A stretch of DNA of 64,000 nucleotides from Enterobacter ludwigii (GTDB lineage Bacteria > Pseudomonadota > Gammaproteobacteria > Enterobacterales > Enterobacteriaceae), in the NCBI GenBank assembly GCA_900068845.1, contig CEFQ01000005.1:740475-804474 (forward strand). The letters are read 5' to 3'. Below are positions 19,573-31,836 of this stretch, piece after piece. The notes beneath the pieces are model-generated. The model had not been told where the DNA came from. It ran no database searches and saw nothing but the letters and a program-made list of their open reading frames with translations. Positions within the stretch are counted from its first letter, which is position 1. Each line of letters starts with the position of its first letter. The translations under genes were made by a program, and so were the position numbers.

Positions 19573-20583
19573 TTACTTCTTACGTGCGTATTTCAATGAA
19601 TCCAGCGCCACAGCGAAGATGATGATGCCGCCTTTGATGATGTACTGCCAGTAAGGGTTGACGCCGATGTAGGTCAAACCGTAGTTGATCACCGTAAAGA
19701 TGATCACACCGGTCACCACGCCCGCCACAGAACCCACGCCACCGGCAAACGACACGCCGCCGACCACGCACGCTGCAATCGCATCCAGCTCATACATAAA
19801 GCCAAGGTTGTTGGTGGCGCTGCCGATACGGCCCGCTTCCAGCATGCCGCCGAACGCATAGAACACACCAGACAGTGCATACACCAGAATCAGGTTGAAC
19901 GGTACGTTTACACCAGACACTTTCGCCGCTTCCGGGTTACCACCGATAGCAAAGATGTTTCGACCGAAACGGGTTTTATTCCACAGTACCCAAACAAATA
20001 CGATGGCAATGACGGCGTAGAAGGTAATGAACGACAGTTTGAAATCACCGAAACGCAGGAAGCCTTGGGCAAATTTGGAGAAACCAGGATCGAAACCGGC
20101 AATCGGCGATGCGCCCACAAAATCGTAATAGAGTGAGTTGATACCGTAAACGATAATCATGGTGCCCAGCGTGGTGATAAATGGCGTTACCTTGAGGTAA
20201 GCAATGATCACGCCGTTCACCAGACCAATCACGCCGCCGATGATGCACACGGTCAGGATAACAAGCGGAATTGGCACGGTATCCAGATGCGGGAACACCT
20301 TGTTAGCGTTATCCATTGCCTGCAGCAGCGTCGCTGCAACCACCGCCGCTAAGCCCACCTGACGACCTGCCGAAAGGTCAGTACCCTGGGTGACAATCAG
20401 ACCCGCCACGCCCAGCGCGATAATAATACGCACCGAAGATTGGGTCAGAATGTTACTGAGGTTCATTAAACTTAAGAACGTTGGATCCTGGAAAATAATA
20501 ATTGCCAGCAGTACAAACAGGACAACGTAAATGCCGCCCTCTTTTAACCAGGTTAGCGCATTCTTTTTAGTAGTCGCTTTCAT
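19573..20583 (-). CDS. mglC: Galactose/methyl-galactoside ABC transporter permease MglC
   Basis: Inner-membrane permease of 336 residues, same as E. coli MglC. Around ten hydrophobic segments; family motifs include GTDLSAGRQVGLAAV and TPFITTLGTMIIVYG, typical of the RbsC/AraH/XylH class. Works as a dimer with MglA and MglB to import beta-galactosides, galactose and glucose. Third gene of mglBAC, 18 bp after mglA. Confidence 0.96.
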   Translation of the reverse strand: MKATTKKNALTWLKEGGIYVVLFVLLAIIIFQDPTFLSLMNLSNILTQSSVRIIIALGVAGLIVTQGTDLSAGRQVGLAAVVAATLLQAMDNANKVFPHLDTVPIPLVILTVCIIGGVIGLVNGVIIAYLKVTPFITTLGTMIIVYGINSLYYDFVGASPIAGFDPGFSKFAQGFLRFGDFKLSFITFYAVIAIVFVWVLWNKTRFGRNIFAIGGNPEAAKVSGVNVPFNLILVYALSGVFYAFGGMLEAGRIGSATNNLGFMYELDAIAACVVGGVSFAGGVGSVAGVVTGVIIFTVINYGLTYIGVNPYWQYIIKGGIIIFAVALDSLKYARKK

Positions 20584-20601
20584 GTTAAAGCCCTTGCTTC
20601 A

Positions 20602-22122
20602 TTAAAGGTGTAATGACGCTAAACGCAGGATTTCATTCTGCGAGGTCGTTTTGGTATCAACAATGCCTGCTACCTGGCCATTACTCATCACTAAAATACG
20701 ATCGGTAATACCCAACAGTTCTGGCATTTCAGAAGAGATAATAATGATGCCCTTCTCTTTCTTAGCCAACTCAGCAATAAGTTGGTAGATTTCGAATTTC
20801 GCGCCTACATCTATCCCACGCGTTGGTTCATCAAGCATCAATATTTCCGGCTGCGTTAATAACCAGCGACCAATAATCACTTTCTGTTGGTTACCACCGG
20901 AAAGCGAACCAATTTGAGTATGATGACCCGGCGTTTTCACGCGCATCGAATCAATGACCCATTGGGTATCGCTCTTCATACGTTTATTATCGAGCAGGCC
21001 CATACTGGACTTATACTTTTTAATATTGGAGATAAGCGAGTTAAAACCTATATCCAGATAAGCATAAATACCGGTGGAACGACGCTCTTCCGTCACCAGC
21101 GCAAAACCGTGGTTAATGGCTTCATTGGCGCTGTGGTTATTAATACTTTTCCCGTGCAGCTTAATGGTACCGCCCGACTTTTCGCGAATGCCAAACAGCG
21201 TTTCGACGATGTCAGTTCGCTTCGCCCCCACCAAACCTGCAATGCCTAAAATCTCCCCTTTATGCAGATCAAACGAGATGTCGCGAATCGACGGCTGACG
21301 CAGCGAGGTTAAATGGCGCACCTCAAGAATCACTTCGCCCGGCACGTTGGTTTTGTCTGGGAAACGCTGGTTCAGTGAACGTCCAACCATCATGGAGATG
21401 ATCTTATCCATGTCCAGCCCTTCTAGCGGCTGGGTCGCGATCCACTGTCCGTCGCGCAAGATGGTAATCTCATCACACAGCTGGAAAATCTCTTCCATCT
21501 TGTGTGAGATATACACGATGCCGCAGCCGCGATCTTTCAGCTTACGGATAATGGTGAACAGATGGTTCACTTCTTTTTCGGTCAGCGACGAAGTCGGCTC
21601 ATCCATAATAACGATTTTGGCGTTATACGAAAAAGCTTTGGCAATCTCAATCATCTGCATTTGAGAAACAGATAAGGTCGCCACTTTATCGCGTGGATCG
21701 ATATCAATATCTAATTCATCAAAGATCGCTTTAGTATCGCGATACATTTTATCCTGATCGACAAACACGCCTTTACGCGGATAACGTCCCAGCCACATGT
21801 TATCCATGACGTTGCGCTGCAGAACCAGGTTTAATTCCTGATGCACCATCGAAACGCCATTTTCCAGCGCCTCTTTGGAGCTTTTATAATCAATTTCCTC
21901 ACCCTGAAACAGGATGCTCCCCGTATCCTTTTTATAAATCCCAAACAGACATTTTAATAATGTAGATTTCCCGGCACCGTTTTCTCCCATTAATGCATGA
22001 ACGGAGTGCGGCCGCACTTTTAAATTCACATTATCTAAGGCTTTAACCCCTGGAAATGATTTCGAGACATTCGTCATCTCCAGCAGATATTCACGCTGTG
22101 TGGTCGGATTCTCACTGGCCAT
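20602..22122 (-). CDS. mglA: Galactose/methyl-galactoside ABC transporter ATPase MglA
   Basis: Double nucleotide-binding ATPase of 506 residues, as in E. coli. The first domain has Walker [10 protein letters not shown] and signature LSVSQMQM; the second has the degenerate Walker [10 protein letters not shown] and the signature SLSGGNQQK with Walker [12 protein letters not shown], the usual sugar ABC pattern of unequal domains. Energises uptake through MglC. Separated from mglB by a 69-bp gap carrying a GC-rich hairpin. Confidence 0.96.
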   Translation of the reverse strand: MASENPTTQREYLLEMTNVSKSFPGVKALDNVNLKVRPHSVHALMGENGAGKSTLLKCLFGIYKKDTGSILFQGEEIDYKSSKEALENGVSMVHQELNLVLQRNVMDNMWLGRYPRKGVFVDQDKMYRDTKAIFDELDIDIDPRDKVATLSVSQMQMIEIAKAFSYNAKIVIMDEPTSSLTEKEVNHLFTIIRKLKDRGCGIVYISHKMEEIFQLCDEITILRDGQWIATQPLEGLDMDKIISMMVGRSLNQRFPDKTNVPGEVILEVRHLTSLRQPSIRDISFDLHKGEILGIAGLVGAKRTDIVETLFGIREKSGGTIKLHGKSINNHSANEAINHGFALVTEERRSTGIYAYLDIGFNSLISNIKKYKSSMGLLDNKRMKSDTQWVIDSMRVKTPGHHTQIGSLSGGNQQKVIIGRWLLTQPEILMLDEPTRGIDVGAKFEIYQLIAELAKKEKGIIIISSEMPELLGITDRILVMSNGQVAGIVDTKTTSQNEILRLASLHL

Positions 22123-22162
22123 AATTTACCTGGCTAAATAAAGCGTTGGTCAGATGCAATAA

Positions 22163-22183
22163 GGCGCGGCGAAGTGCCGCGCC
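22163..22183 (-). terminator. GC-rich hairpin between mglB and mglA
   Basis: Stem GGCGCGGC / GCCGCGCC with a 5-nt loop, 8 bp past the mglB stop, followed on the minus strand by TTATT. Such a structure can stabilise the mglB mRNA end and reduce read-through, giving an excess of binding protein over membrane parts. Confidence 0.6.
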
Positions 22184-22191
22184 CAGGATGA

Positions 22192-23187
22192 TTACTTCAC
22201 AAACTGCGACAGATTTTCTTTATCTACTGGAACATAAGGAACACGTACGATTTTGTTTTCAATTTTGAAGTTAGTGCCTGCGGTAGCTTCTTTGCCATTG
22301 GCCAGGTTATTGGCGATATCCAAAGTGGCTTTCGCCTGGTTTTCCGCATCGTTCAACACGGTACCGGCCAGTGCGCCCGATTTCACCAGCGCCAGCGCTT
22401 CTGGCAGTGCATCCACGCCAAACACCGGAATGTTGGTTTTGTTGTGCGCTTTCAGCGCTTCAACCGCACCCATCGCCATCGCATCGTTGTTGGCGATGAT
22501 CACTTCAATTTTGTCGGCGTTCGGGCCAGACAGCCAGGCGTCAACTTTGTCTTTCGCCTGAGCAGTATCCCACATCGCCGTATCCATCATCAGCTGCTGC
22601 GTTTTCAAGCCATCTTTGTTCAGGGTATCAATCACGTATTTGGTACGCGCTTCAGCATCCGGGTGACCCGGCTCGCCTTTCAGCAGTGCGAACTGAATCT
22701 GACCATCTTTGTTCAGATCCCAGGCCGGCGTGGCTTTCCAGTGCTTCTCGATCAGCTGACCCTGGATAATGCCCGACTCTTTAGAATCGGTACCGACGTA
22801 ATACGCTTTGTCGTAGCTCGCCAGCACTTTGGCGTTTGGCTCTTTGTTGAAGAACACCACCGGCACGTCATTGCCGCGCGCTTTATCAATCACCACTGCC
22901 GCAGCAGCCGGATCCACCAGATTGATCGCCAGCGCTTTCACACCCTTGGCCATCAGCACGTCAATCTGGTCATTCTGTTTAGACTGGTCGTTCTGCGAGT
23001 CATTCATCAGCAGCTGGACGCCGCCCAATGATTTCGCTTCTTTCTCAATGTCCTTACGCACCATCGACATAAAGTTGTCATCGTATTTATAAATGGTCAC
23101 GCCAATGCGGGTATCGGCGGCGTGCGCAGTTGCACCAAACATCATGCTGGCAACCAGTGCTGTGAGCGTGAAAACCTTCTTATTCAT
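22192..23187 (-). CDS. mglB: Periplasmic galactose-binding protein MglB
   Basis: Periplasmic D-galactose/D-glucose-binding protein, also the ligand for the Trg chemoreceptor. The 331-residue precursor begins [18 protein letters not shown] with a signal peptide cleaved after AHA. The mature part [18 protein letters not shown] and [17 protein letters not shown] match E. coli; [10 protein letters not shown] is the EF-hand-like calcium loop. ATG 23187 has GGAGA upstream; the frame is open 40 codons further but has no start support. Confidence 0.97.
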   Translation of the reverse strand: MNKKVFTLTALVASMMFGATAHAADTRIGVTIYKYDDNFMSMVRKDIEKEAKSLGGVQLLMNDSQNDQSKQNDQIDVLMAKGVKALAINLVDPAAAAVVIDKARGNDVPVVFFNKEPNAKVLASYDKAYYVGTDSKESGIIQGQLIEKHWKATPAWDLNKDGQIQFALLKGEPGHPDAEARTKYVIDTLNKDGLKTQQLMMDTAMWDTAQAKDKVDAWLSGPNADKIEVIIANNDAMAMGAVEALKAHNKTNIPVFGVDALPEALALVKSGALAGTVLNDAENQAKATLDIANNLANGKEATAGTNFKIENKIVRVPYVPVDKENLSQFVK

Positions 23188-23433
23188 GGTATCTCCGGTT
23201 TTTATGTAGGGCATTTCATTGCGCCGTGTTGCCTGAGGCAACCAGCGCCGTCGGTTGTAACCTGATAATGGGCGGACGCGTAACGCAAAGCCGGGCCACC
23301 ATCGCAATCCTGACTTCCCTGTAGGTAAACGCTTCCTGAAGAGTGTTGTGAACTATTTCAAACGGCTACTGAAACCTGCCGGGAGAAGGCGTTCACGGCG
23401 TTACATGATGTTTCAGTCCGGTAAGACGCTGCC

Positions 23434-23476
23434 ATCATAGTGAGCGGCATGTTAATTAACTGTGAATGCAATCACA
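23434..23476 (-). promoter_or_regulatory. mglBAC promoter with class II CRP site
   Basis: A perfect CRP site TGTGAATGCAATCACA (23461-23476) is centred 41.5 bp upstream of a predicted start near 23427, with -10 TATGAT at 23434-23439 on the minus strand. This is the arrangement of a class II CRP-activated promoter. The 301-bp gap between mglB and galS otherwise holds only the 5' leader. Confidence 0.85.
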
Positions 23477-23479
23477 GAT

Positions 23480-23493
23480 TGGAAACGGTTACA
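23480..23493. promoter_or_regulatory. GalS/GalR operator of mglBAC
   Basis: TGGAAACGGTTACA fits the GalR/GalS half-site pattern TGnAAnCGnTTnCA at every fixed position. It lies directly upstream of the CRP site and overlaps the last codon and stop of galS. Confidence 0.85.
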
Positions 23494-24529
23494 CTGAGCT
23501 ATCGCCTGAATTAGTGACCGACTCCACAATTTGCCGTTGGGCAACAGAATGGCGCCGTACCAGCGTCGGCATAAAGCAGTGTGTAGCCAGCTGATCCAGC
23601 TCGCCTGCCGCACCTTTTAGCGCCAGCTCAGTGGCGAGTTTCGCCATAGAAACAATAGGATAGCGCACCGTGGTTAGCTGAGGATCGGTGTAACGTGAGA
23701 TGGGAATATCATCAAAGCCAATGACAGAGAAATGCTGCGGAACCTGGATGCCGTTATCTTTTAACGCCGTCAACGCACCCGCTGCCATGCCGTCATTGTA
23801 AGAAAATACGGCTGTTAAATGTAAGTTACGGCCAAGCAGTTCCACCATCGCTGCTTCGCCGCCTTGCATATCAGGTTCAGCATGGGCAATCCATGACTCC
23901 TGCGGGCGAATACCCTGCTCTGACAAGGCCTGCAGCCAGCCTTCGCGCCGTTGTGACACATCCTCAATCGGATGACTGGAGCTAAGAAAGCCGATGCGTT
24001 GATGACCTTGTTGTAACAACATGCGTGTAGCAACTTGCGCACCGGTGACGTTATCAAGGCAGACACAGCGATGCTCGTAACCCGGAATTGTACGATTAAT
24101 CAGTACCATACCGGGAACATGATCCATAAACTGGGTCAATTCTGCGTCTGAAAGCGTTTTCGCGTGTACCACCAAAGCGTTACACCGTTGACGTATCAGC
24201 ACCTCAATTGCGTGACGTTCTTTCTCTTCCTGATGCCAGGAGTTGCTGATTAACACATGTTTATGCACGCGCTGCGCCACGGTATCGACCGCTTTCACTA
24301 ACGCGCCAAAGAAGGGATCGGAGACATCCATCACCACCACGCCGATGGTGTCGCTGATTTGTGTCGCCAGCGCCTGCGCGTTGGCGTTCGGGCGATAGCC
24401 TAGCGCGTCAACCGCTGCCAGCACGGCATCACGGGTATCGGCGGTGACTGCACTGCTGTTATTGAGCACACGCGACACGGTGGCTACTGACACACCGGCC
24501 TGACGGGCGACATCACGAATCGTTATCAT
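23489..24529 (-). CDS. galS: LacI-family repressor GalS (mgl repressor)
   Basis: DNA-binding repressor of 346 residues. N-terminal [23 protein letters not shown] with hinge helix and a periplasmic-binding-like effector domain ([28 protein letters not shown]). It is closest to GalS/GalR; its location next to mglBAC identifies it as GalS, the galactose isorepressor. Operators at 23480 (mgl) and 24627 (its own promoter) fit repression of mglBAC and autoregulation, relieved by galactose. Confidence 0.93.
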   Translation of the reverse strand: MITIRDVARQAGVSVATVSRVLNNSSAVTADTRDAVLAAVDALGYRPNANAQALATQISDTIGVVVMDVSDPFFGALVKAVDTVAQRVHKHVLISNSWHQEEKERHAIEVLIRQRCNALVVHAKTLSDAELTQFMDHVPGMVLINRTIPGYEHRCVCLDNVTGAQVATRMLLQQGHQRIGFLSSSHPIEDVSQRREGWLQALSEQGIRPQESWIAHAEPDMQGGEAAMVELLGRNLHLTAVFSYNDGMAAGALTALKDNGIQVPQHFSVIGFDDIPISRYTDPQLTTVRYPIVSMAKLATELALKGAAGELDQLATHCFMPTLVRRHSVAQRQIVESVTNSGDSSV

Positions 24530-24606
24530 GCAGCTGTTCCACAGAGGCTGAAAATGCGCGACAAGCGCGTAACGGCGCTATTCTGTCAGGGCATCGGGAA
24601 CGACTA

Positions 24607-24640
24607 CGTGAATCACGTCACAGCAATGAAAACGGTTACA
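24607..24640 (-). promoter_or_regulatory. galS control region: CRP site and GalS operator
   Basis: CGTGA-N6-TCACA at 24607-24622 matches the CRP consensus in 9 of 10 core positions. TGAAAACGGTTACA at 24627-24640 fits TGnAAnCGnTTnCA fully. Order and spacing repeat those in front of mglB, supporting CRP activation and autorepression of galS. Confidence 0.8.
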
Positions 24641-24671
24641 TACAATTCTGCAACCTTTGTGATGAACATCA

Positions 24672-25832
24672 TTATCTGAGTGAAGAGGATGGATCCGGTT
24701 TTCCGGCGGCAAGACGCGTCAGTTTACGCCATAGCCACTCCATTGGCCCCTGCGGGAAGACGCGTAACCACAGCACGGAAAACAGGATATTGACCAGCCA
24801 GATAGCCGGTACAAAGGCCAGCAGCTGTAGGCGATCAAACTTGAGGAAAAGGTCAAAGCGGTAGAACAGCGTGGTGCAAATCAGCGTTTGTAACAGGTAA
24901 TTGCTCAATGCCATGCGGCCAACGCATTGAATGGCATAACTGAAACGCGTTGCCGCAATGTGCGGCCAGAATCCCAGGCAAAGTGCGGCATAGCCAAGGC
25001 TGATAAACGGGCTGGCAAGATCGCGCGGCACCTGCAAGAAGAAGCCGGTCCAGCGGAATTCCCAGCCAATCATCCACTGTGCGGCGATGCCAGGAATGGC
25101 GATCAGCCAGCCAATGGTCAGCAACAGCGCCGCCGAACGGCGATAGTGTTGCACGCTGAATTTACCGCTAAGCCAGCCGCTGCGCATTAATGCCGCACCA
25201 ATCAACATCAAACCCGCCAGCTGCCAGCCATATTGTGACGCCAGCGCCATCAAGCCCGATGACAAGTGATCGAGCCGATTCTGCACCGCTTCCCAGCCGC
25301 CGAGCAATTTCCAGTAGCTTTCATATTGCAGGTCGGCCGCGCCCGGCAGCCAGGAACGCGTTGGGTTCGGGCTGGAGACCGCGCCGAATATCAGCAGCAC
25401 CGCGCAGCCGACTAAATAGAGTAATGCGCCGGTTTGTAACAGCGCGCGGTCAGACGGTACATCACGCAGCATGCGCCAGATAATCAGCCCTATCAGACCG
25501 TAATCCAGCAGGATGTCGCCTTCCCAGAAAAAGATGCCGTGAATGAAACCGAGCAGCACCAGCAGCGTCAACCGTGCCGACATCCAGCGGCTGCCGCGTG
25601 GCGCCTGCATGTAAAGGCCAGCACCAAACAGCAAGGCAAACAGCGTGAGGAATTTAAGCTGTGCCAAACCATCCATGATCGCCCATGTCAAGGCATCGGA
25701 GGTTGAAGCTTCCCCTCGCCACGCCGGATTGAGATAGGCCGCCGACGGCAACGCAAAGCCAACGATATTCAGCAGCAAGATGCCGAGAATGGCGCAACCA
25801 CGAATAAAATCCAGCGCGAGATAGCGTTGCAT
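24672..25832 (-). CDS. yeiB: DUF418 inner-membrane protein YeiB
   Basis: Polytopic inner-membrane protein of 386 residues with about ten hydrophobic helices. LDFIRGCAILGILLLNI at the N-terminus is the DUF1624/acyltransferase-3-like start and GRMALSNYLLQTLICT lies in the C-terminal DUF418 part. E. coli YeiB is similar along its length; its function is unknown. ATG at 25832 (MQRYLALDF) has an AGGG site; a longer frame to 25880 is less likely. It follows folE by 51 bp on the same strand, as in E. coli. Confidence 0.9.
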   Translation of the reverse strand: MQRYLALDFIRGCAILGILLLNIVGFALPSAAYLNPAWRGEASTSDALTWAIMDGLAQLKFLTLFALLFGAGLYMQAPRGSRWMSARLTLLVLLGFIHGIFFWEGDILLDYGLIGLIIWRMLRDVPSDRALLQTGALLYLVGCAVLLIFGAVSSPNPTRSWLPGAADLQYESYWKLLGGWEAVQNRLDHLSSGLMALASQYGWQLAGLMLIGAALMRSGWLSGKFSVQHYRRSAALLLTIGWLIAIPGIAAQWMIGWEFRWTGFFLQVPRDLASPFISLGYAALCLGFWPHIAATRFSYAIQCVGRMALSNYLLQTLICTTLFYRFDLFLKFDRLQLLAFVPAIWLVNILFSVLWLRVFPQGPMEWLWRKLTRLAAGKPDPSSSLR

Positions 25833-25883
25833 CGAGTGCCCTGCAGGAGAGAGGAAATCGGGCGACGAACTGTCGCCCAAATA

Positions 25884-26549
25884 TTAGCTGTGGCGAACCG
25901 CGCGCAGGAACTCCTGACGCGTGTTCTGGCTGGATTTGAACAAGCCACCCAGCGAGGTGGTGGTGGTGGCGCTGGTGGCATCTTTTACGCCACGCGCTTT
26001 CACACAGTAGTGCACCGCATCAATTGAGACGGCAACGTTAGTGGTACCCAGCAGCGTTTGCAATGCTACCAGCACTTGCTGCGTCAGGCGTTCTTGCACC
26101 TGCGGACGCTGGGCAAAGAACTGCACAATACGGTTGATTTTCGACAAGCCAATCACTTTCTCTTTCGGGATATAAGCGACGGTGGCTTTGCCATCGATAA
26201 TGACAAAGTGGTGTTCGCAGGTGCTGGTCAGCGTGATGTCACGCACGGTTACCATCTCATCCACTTTCATCTTGTTTTCGATGACGGTGATCTTTGGAAA
26301 GTTGGCGTAATCGAGACCTGAGAAAATTTCATCCACATACATCTTGGCGATGCGGTGCGGCGTTTCCATCAGGCTGTCATCTTCCAGATCCAGGTTCAGC
26401 AGCTGCATAATTTGGGTCATATGACCGGCGATTTCACGCTTACGTGCTGCGTCATCCATCTCACGCACCGGGGCGCGTAATGGCGTTTCCAGACCACGCG
26501 CCAACAGCGCTTCGTGAACCAGGGCGGCTTCCTGACTTAAGGTGCTCAT
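25884..26549 (-). CDS. folE: GTP cyclohydrolase I FolE
   Basis: Converts GTP to dihydroneopterin triphosphate, first step of tetrahydrofolate synthesis; acts as a decamer. The 221-residue product matches E. coli FolE. Zinc and active-site residues are visible in [13 protein letters not shown] and in [18 protein letters not shown] and [10 protein letters not shown] are further signatures. ATG at 26549 ([10 protein letters not shown]) has GGAGAAG upstream. The frame stays open upstream of this start, reaching into the next gene, without start support. Confidence 0.97.
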   Translation of the reverse strand: MSTLSQEAALVHEALLARGLETPLRAPVREMDDAARKREIAGHMTQIMQLLNLDLEDDSLMETPHRIAKMYVDEIFSGLDYANFPKITVIENKMKVDEMVTVRDITLTSTCEHHFVIIDGKATVAYIPKEKVIGLSKINRIVQFFAQRPQVQERLTQQVLVALQTLLGTTNVAVSIDAVHYCVKARGVKDATSATTTTSLGGLFKSSQNTRQEFLRAVRHS

Positions 26550-26673
26550 CTTACTCTTCTCCGGCAGGTGATGCGCCCGCAGGTCTAAACCCACGGGGGA
26601 AATTCTGAGCGCGTATTGTGAAATACTCCGCGCCCTTAATCCAGCAATCATTCCGATAGAAAGTGAAAGCTGT

Positions 26674-27804
26674 TCATCGCGGGTGACGGCGTAGAACCAG
26701 CATCCCCGCAAGGATTAAGCTGGCTCCCGCCACCCACAGCGCAGGTTCCAGTCGATGCCACAGCATGCTGGAAATCCACGACAGCAGCGGCCCGCCGAGC
26801 TGCCCGACCGCATAACCCGTGGTGAGCAAGCCGGCTAAATAACGCGCGTGCTGTGGTGCCAGCTCGCGACCATATTGCAGCGCCAGCTGCACCACACACA
26901 GGAAGCCGCCGCCAATCAGAACTGCGCCAAGCATGAGACCATTCAAACCCGGCAGGACAATCGCGGCGATAACGCCCAGCGCTTGCGCCCACAGCACCAT
27001 TGCCAGACGCGCATGGCTGCTACCCCAATGGCGCGTCAGGATGCCTAACACAATCCCAATCACCGCCGCACCACCAAATACTGGCCAGACAAACTGAGCA
27101 AATGCGCTGTCTGGGAAACGTGCCGCCGCCATTTGCGACATAAAGGTGGCGGGCAGAATGTAACCAAATCCGGCAAGGCTATAGCTCAGCACCAACCGTT
27201 TAAGATCGCCATTCAGCACCAGCGGCGCAGCGGCTTGATTGGGCCGATGCAGTTGGCCGGTACGCGGCAGGAAACGCGCAATGGCTGCAATCAATAACAG
27301 CGCCAGCAAACCATAAGCCGCCCAGGCAAACGCTGCGCTGACGCCGCTGGCATGCAGCGCCACGGCCAGCATGCCGCTGATAAAAATTCCGGTGCCCGGA
27401 CCGGCAAACACGGCGGCCAGCAGGCCCGGACGCCCATGATGGTGCAGTTGTTCGCTCGCCCAGGCCGCCAGCAATACCATTGCCCAGCCGCTGGCCCAAC
27501 CAATCAGGAAACGAATCAGGCCGTGTAGCCACGGACCGCTGACGCACGCCGAGAGTAGCGTTAATACCACCGCGCCCCACACGCCCGCCTGTAAGCGCCA
27601 TTCCACGCGTTTGCGCGCCCGCATCGCATCAAAAGAGCCAAACAGATAACCAAGATAATTGAATGCGGCCACCAGACTGGCGCTGGTGAGCGTCAATTGA
27701 TGGTCGTGAATCATCAGCGGAACCTGCGGCGTGAAAGCAAATCGCCCAATCCCCATCGCAACCACTAAACTTAAGAACGCGCTAAGCGCGACACGAAACG
27801 CCAT
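26674..27804 (-). CDS. YbfB/YjiJ-family MFS transporter
   Basis: Inner-membrane protein of 376 residues with about 12 hydrophobic helices, rich in Ala, Leu and Gly. [14 protein letters not shown] near the N-terminus is the signature of the YbfB/YjiJ branch of the major facilitator superfamily, and FNYLGYLFG is also typical. Substrate unknown. ATG at 27804 follows GAGG; a GTG at 27828 is an alternative. It is divergent from a LysR gene with only 99 bp between the starts, so the regulator probably controls it. Confidence 0.83.
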   Translation of the reverse strand: MAFRVALSAFLSLVVAMGIGRFAFTPQVPLMIHDHQLTLTSASLVAAFNYLGYLFGSFDAMRARKRVEWRLQAGVWGAVVLTLLSACVSGPWLHGLIRFLIGWASGWAMVLLAAWASEQLHHHGRPGLLAAVFAGPGTGIFISGMLAVALHASGVSAAFAWAAYGLLALLLIAAIARFLPRTGQLHRPNQAAAPLVLNGDLKRLVLSYSLAGFGYILPATFMSQMAAARFPDSAFAQFVWPVFGGAAVIGIVLGILTRHWGSSHARLAMVLWAQALGVIAAIVLPGLNGLMLGAVLIGGGFLCVVQLALQYGRELAPQHARYLAGLLTTGYAVGQLGGPLLSWISSMLWHRLEPALWVAGASLILAGMLVLRRHPR

Positions 27805-27903
27805 ACCGACCTCAGGATGTTTTATCACTTGTCACTAGCATGCATGACGTTTAGACTCACGGAAAGTGAATAATACTAACCAAGTTGTTTACGAGAAGAG
27901 AAT

Positions 27904-30005
<2,102 letters not shown>

Positions 30006-30017
30006 TCAGGAGACGTT

Positions 30018-30860
30018 ATGGCTTCCACTTTGGAGCTGTTAGAAGAGCATCGCATCTTTGGTGGCTGGCAACAGCGCTGGCGTCATCAGTCAGAGGTGTT
30101 GAACTGCCCAATGACTTTCAGCATTTTTCTGCCGCCGCCGCAGAGTGACGCAGCGCCGCCGGTGGTGTGGTTCCTCGCCGGGCTGACCTGCAGCGATGAG
30201 AACTTCACCACCAAAGCCGGTGCGCAGCGCGTCGCCGCTGAGTTAGGCCTGGTGTTAATCATGCCCGACACCAGTCCACGCGGGGATGATGTCGCCAACG
30301 ATAGCGGTTACGATCTCGGTCAGGGCGCCGGTTTCTACCTCAACGCCACCCAGCAGCCGTGGGCGGCGAACTTCCGTATGTTCGACTACCTCAGCGCGGA
30401 GCTGCCAGCGCTGGTGGCGGATAACTTCAAACTGAGCGATCGTCAGTCGGTAATGGGACATTCGATGGGCGGACACGGCGCGCTGGTGCTGGCACTGCGT
30501 CTCGGCGGGCGTTTTGCATCTGCTTCCGCCTTCGCGCCCATCGTCAATCCCACCGAAGTGCCGTGGGGCCAGAAAGCGTTTGCAGCCTATTTGGGAGACG
30601 ATCGTCAGACGTGGCGGGAATGGGATAGCTGCCTGTTAATGCGTGACGCAGAACAGCGCCTGCCGATTCTGATTGATCAAGGGGATAGCGATCAGTTCCT
30701 CGCCGATCAGCTGCGTCCAGAACGTCTGGAAGTGGTGGCGCGTGAACAAGGTTTCCCGCTGGAGTTACGTATTCAGCCGGGTTATGACCACAGCTACTTC
30801 TTTATCGCCAGCTTCGTGGAAGACCATCTGCGCTTCCACGCGAAGCATTTGTTGGTGTAA
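30018..30860 (+). CDS. yeiG: S-formylglutathione hydrolase YeiG
   Basis: Serine hydrolase (esterase D type, alpha/beta fold) that releases formate and glutathione from S-formylglutathione, completing formaldehyde detoxification. The 280-residue protein has the nucleophile elbow GHSMGGHGA, SerGly-rich oxyanion region [13 protein letters not shown] and the C-terminal His in [12 protein letters not shown]. It is closer to E. coli YeiG than to FrmB ([13 protein letters not shown]). AGGAGA precedes the ATG. E. coli yeiG also neighbours folE, but without frmA. Confidence 0.92.
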   Translation: MASTLELLEEHRIFGGWQQRWRHQSEVLNCPMTFSIFLPPPQSDAAPPVVWFLAGLTCSDENFTTKAGAQRVAAELGLVLIMPDTSPRGDDVANDSGYDLGQGAGFYLNATQQPWAANFRMFDYLSAELPALVADNFKLSDRQSVMGHSMGGHGALVLALRLGGRFASASAFAPIVNPTEVPWGQKAFAAYLGDDRQTWREWDSCLLMRDAEQRLPILIDQGDSDQFLADQLRPERLEVVAREQGFPLELRIQPGYDHSYFFIASFVEDHLRFHAKHLLV

Positions 30861-30889
30861 CTGGGCTGGATTGTGCTGGATTGTGCTGG

Positions 30890-31014
30890 CTGTCCCCCTC
30901 CTCGGTCCTCCCCCATAAATGGGGGAGGAAGATGCTGCCATATGTTCGTTCAGAAGCTGCATGTGGCAGCGTCTCCTTCCCCCATTTATGGGGGAAGGCC
31001 GGGATGGGGGACAG
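30890..31014. repeat. 125-bp nested palindromic element (MITE-like)
   Basis: Outer inverted repeats CTGTCCCCC / GGGGGACAG; next two self-palindromes TCCTCCCCCATAAATGGGGG(A) (from 30906) and CTTCCCCCATTTATGGGGGAAG (from about 30976); central arms GCTGCCATATG / CATGTGGCAGC. The whole can fold into a cruciform. A 10-bp direct repeat CTGGATTGTG occurs twice just before it (30866-30885). No ORF. It lies between the convergent yeiG and ABC-ATPase genes. Confidence 0.8.
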
Positions 31015-31050
31015 CGTGCACATTTTAAGGCAGGACAACGTGTACCTTAC

Positions 31051-31836
31051 TTAAACCAGCGTCTCCGCCAATCCATCGATCATCACCTGCGGCATGCCGC
31101 GTGAGCAGTGTTCAATACGACCCCGCACGCCATACACTTGCGCCAGCGTCTCTGGCGTAATCACCTGCGACGGCTCGCCGTCAGCCAGCAGATTGCCATC
31201 CTTCAGCATCAGCGCATGATCAGCATGCCGCAGCGCGATGTTGATATCGTGCACCACCACCACCGTGACGATATTGCGCAGCCGGGTTTCGCGACGCACC
31301 AGATCCATCACGTGGAACTGGTAATTGAGGTCTAACGCGCTGAGCGGTTCATCCAGCAGCAGCAGTTCCGGACGACGAATCAGCGATTGCGCCAGGCCAA
31401 CTAACTGCTTCTGCCCGCCCGACAGCTGATCGAGATAGCGCATGGCTAAATGCGCGATGCCGAGCTGCTCGAGCAGATGCATGATTTCTGCTTCACTTGC
31501 GGCGCTGTGCAAGCCACCTGACGCGCGCTGCGCCACGATAATCGATTCCAGCACGTGCAGATGCACGCCCGCTGGCAAACTTTGTGGCAGATAAACCACG
31601 CGCTGCGCCCGTCGGGCAAACGGCTGGCTCATCAGTTCTTCACCGTTTAACCACAGCTCGCCCTGCCCTTTGCCTAGTCCGGCCAGCGCGCGCAATAGCG
31701 TCGATTTGCCGCAACCGTTAGGTCCAAGCAACACGGTGATTTTGCCCTGCGGCAGTTGCGGCACGTTCAGATCGTCGATGACCTTACGTTTCGGATAACC
31801 GGCGCTGAAATGACTCAGACGTAATCCCTGCTCCAT
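31051..31836 (-). CDS. Iron-siderophore-type ABC transporter ATPase (FecE/FepC-like)
   Basis: Cytoplasmic ATPase of 261 residues with Walker A GPNGCGKST, Q-loop in YLPQSLP, signature LSGGQKQ and Walker B LLLLDEPLSALD, followed by the switch His in VVVHDINIAL. The sequence is of the FecE/FhuC/BtuD class that serves siderophore, haem or cobalamin importers. It overlaps the permease gene by one base (TAATG), so the two are co-translated. No periplasmic binding protein is encoded next to them, so the ligand cannot be assigned; the upstream Fur-like box suggests iron. Confidence 0.87.
   Translation of the reverse strand: MEQGLRLSHFSAGYPKRKVIDDLNVPQLPQGKITVLLGPNGCGKSTLLRALAGLGKGQGELWLNGEELMSQPFARRAQRVVYLPQSLPAGVHLHVLESIIVAQRASGGLHSAASEAEIMHLLEQLGIAHLAMRYLDQLSGGQKQLVGLAQSLIRRPELLLLDEPLSALDLNYQFHVMDLVRRETRLRNIVTVVVVHDINIALRHADHALMLKDGNLLADGEPSQVITPETLAQVYGVRGRIEHCSRGMPQVMIDGLAETLV

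Noticed and set aside
23188..23307. 40-codon extension of mglB
   Set aside because: Would put Arg/Trp-rich sequence before the signal peptide; GGAGA and the signal peptide fix the start at 23187.
26550..26711. 54-codon N-terminal extension of folE
   Set aside because: Overlaps the 3' end of the adjacent gene; FolE family begins at [18 protein letters not shown] start with a good ribosome site.
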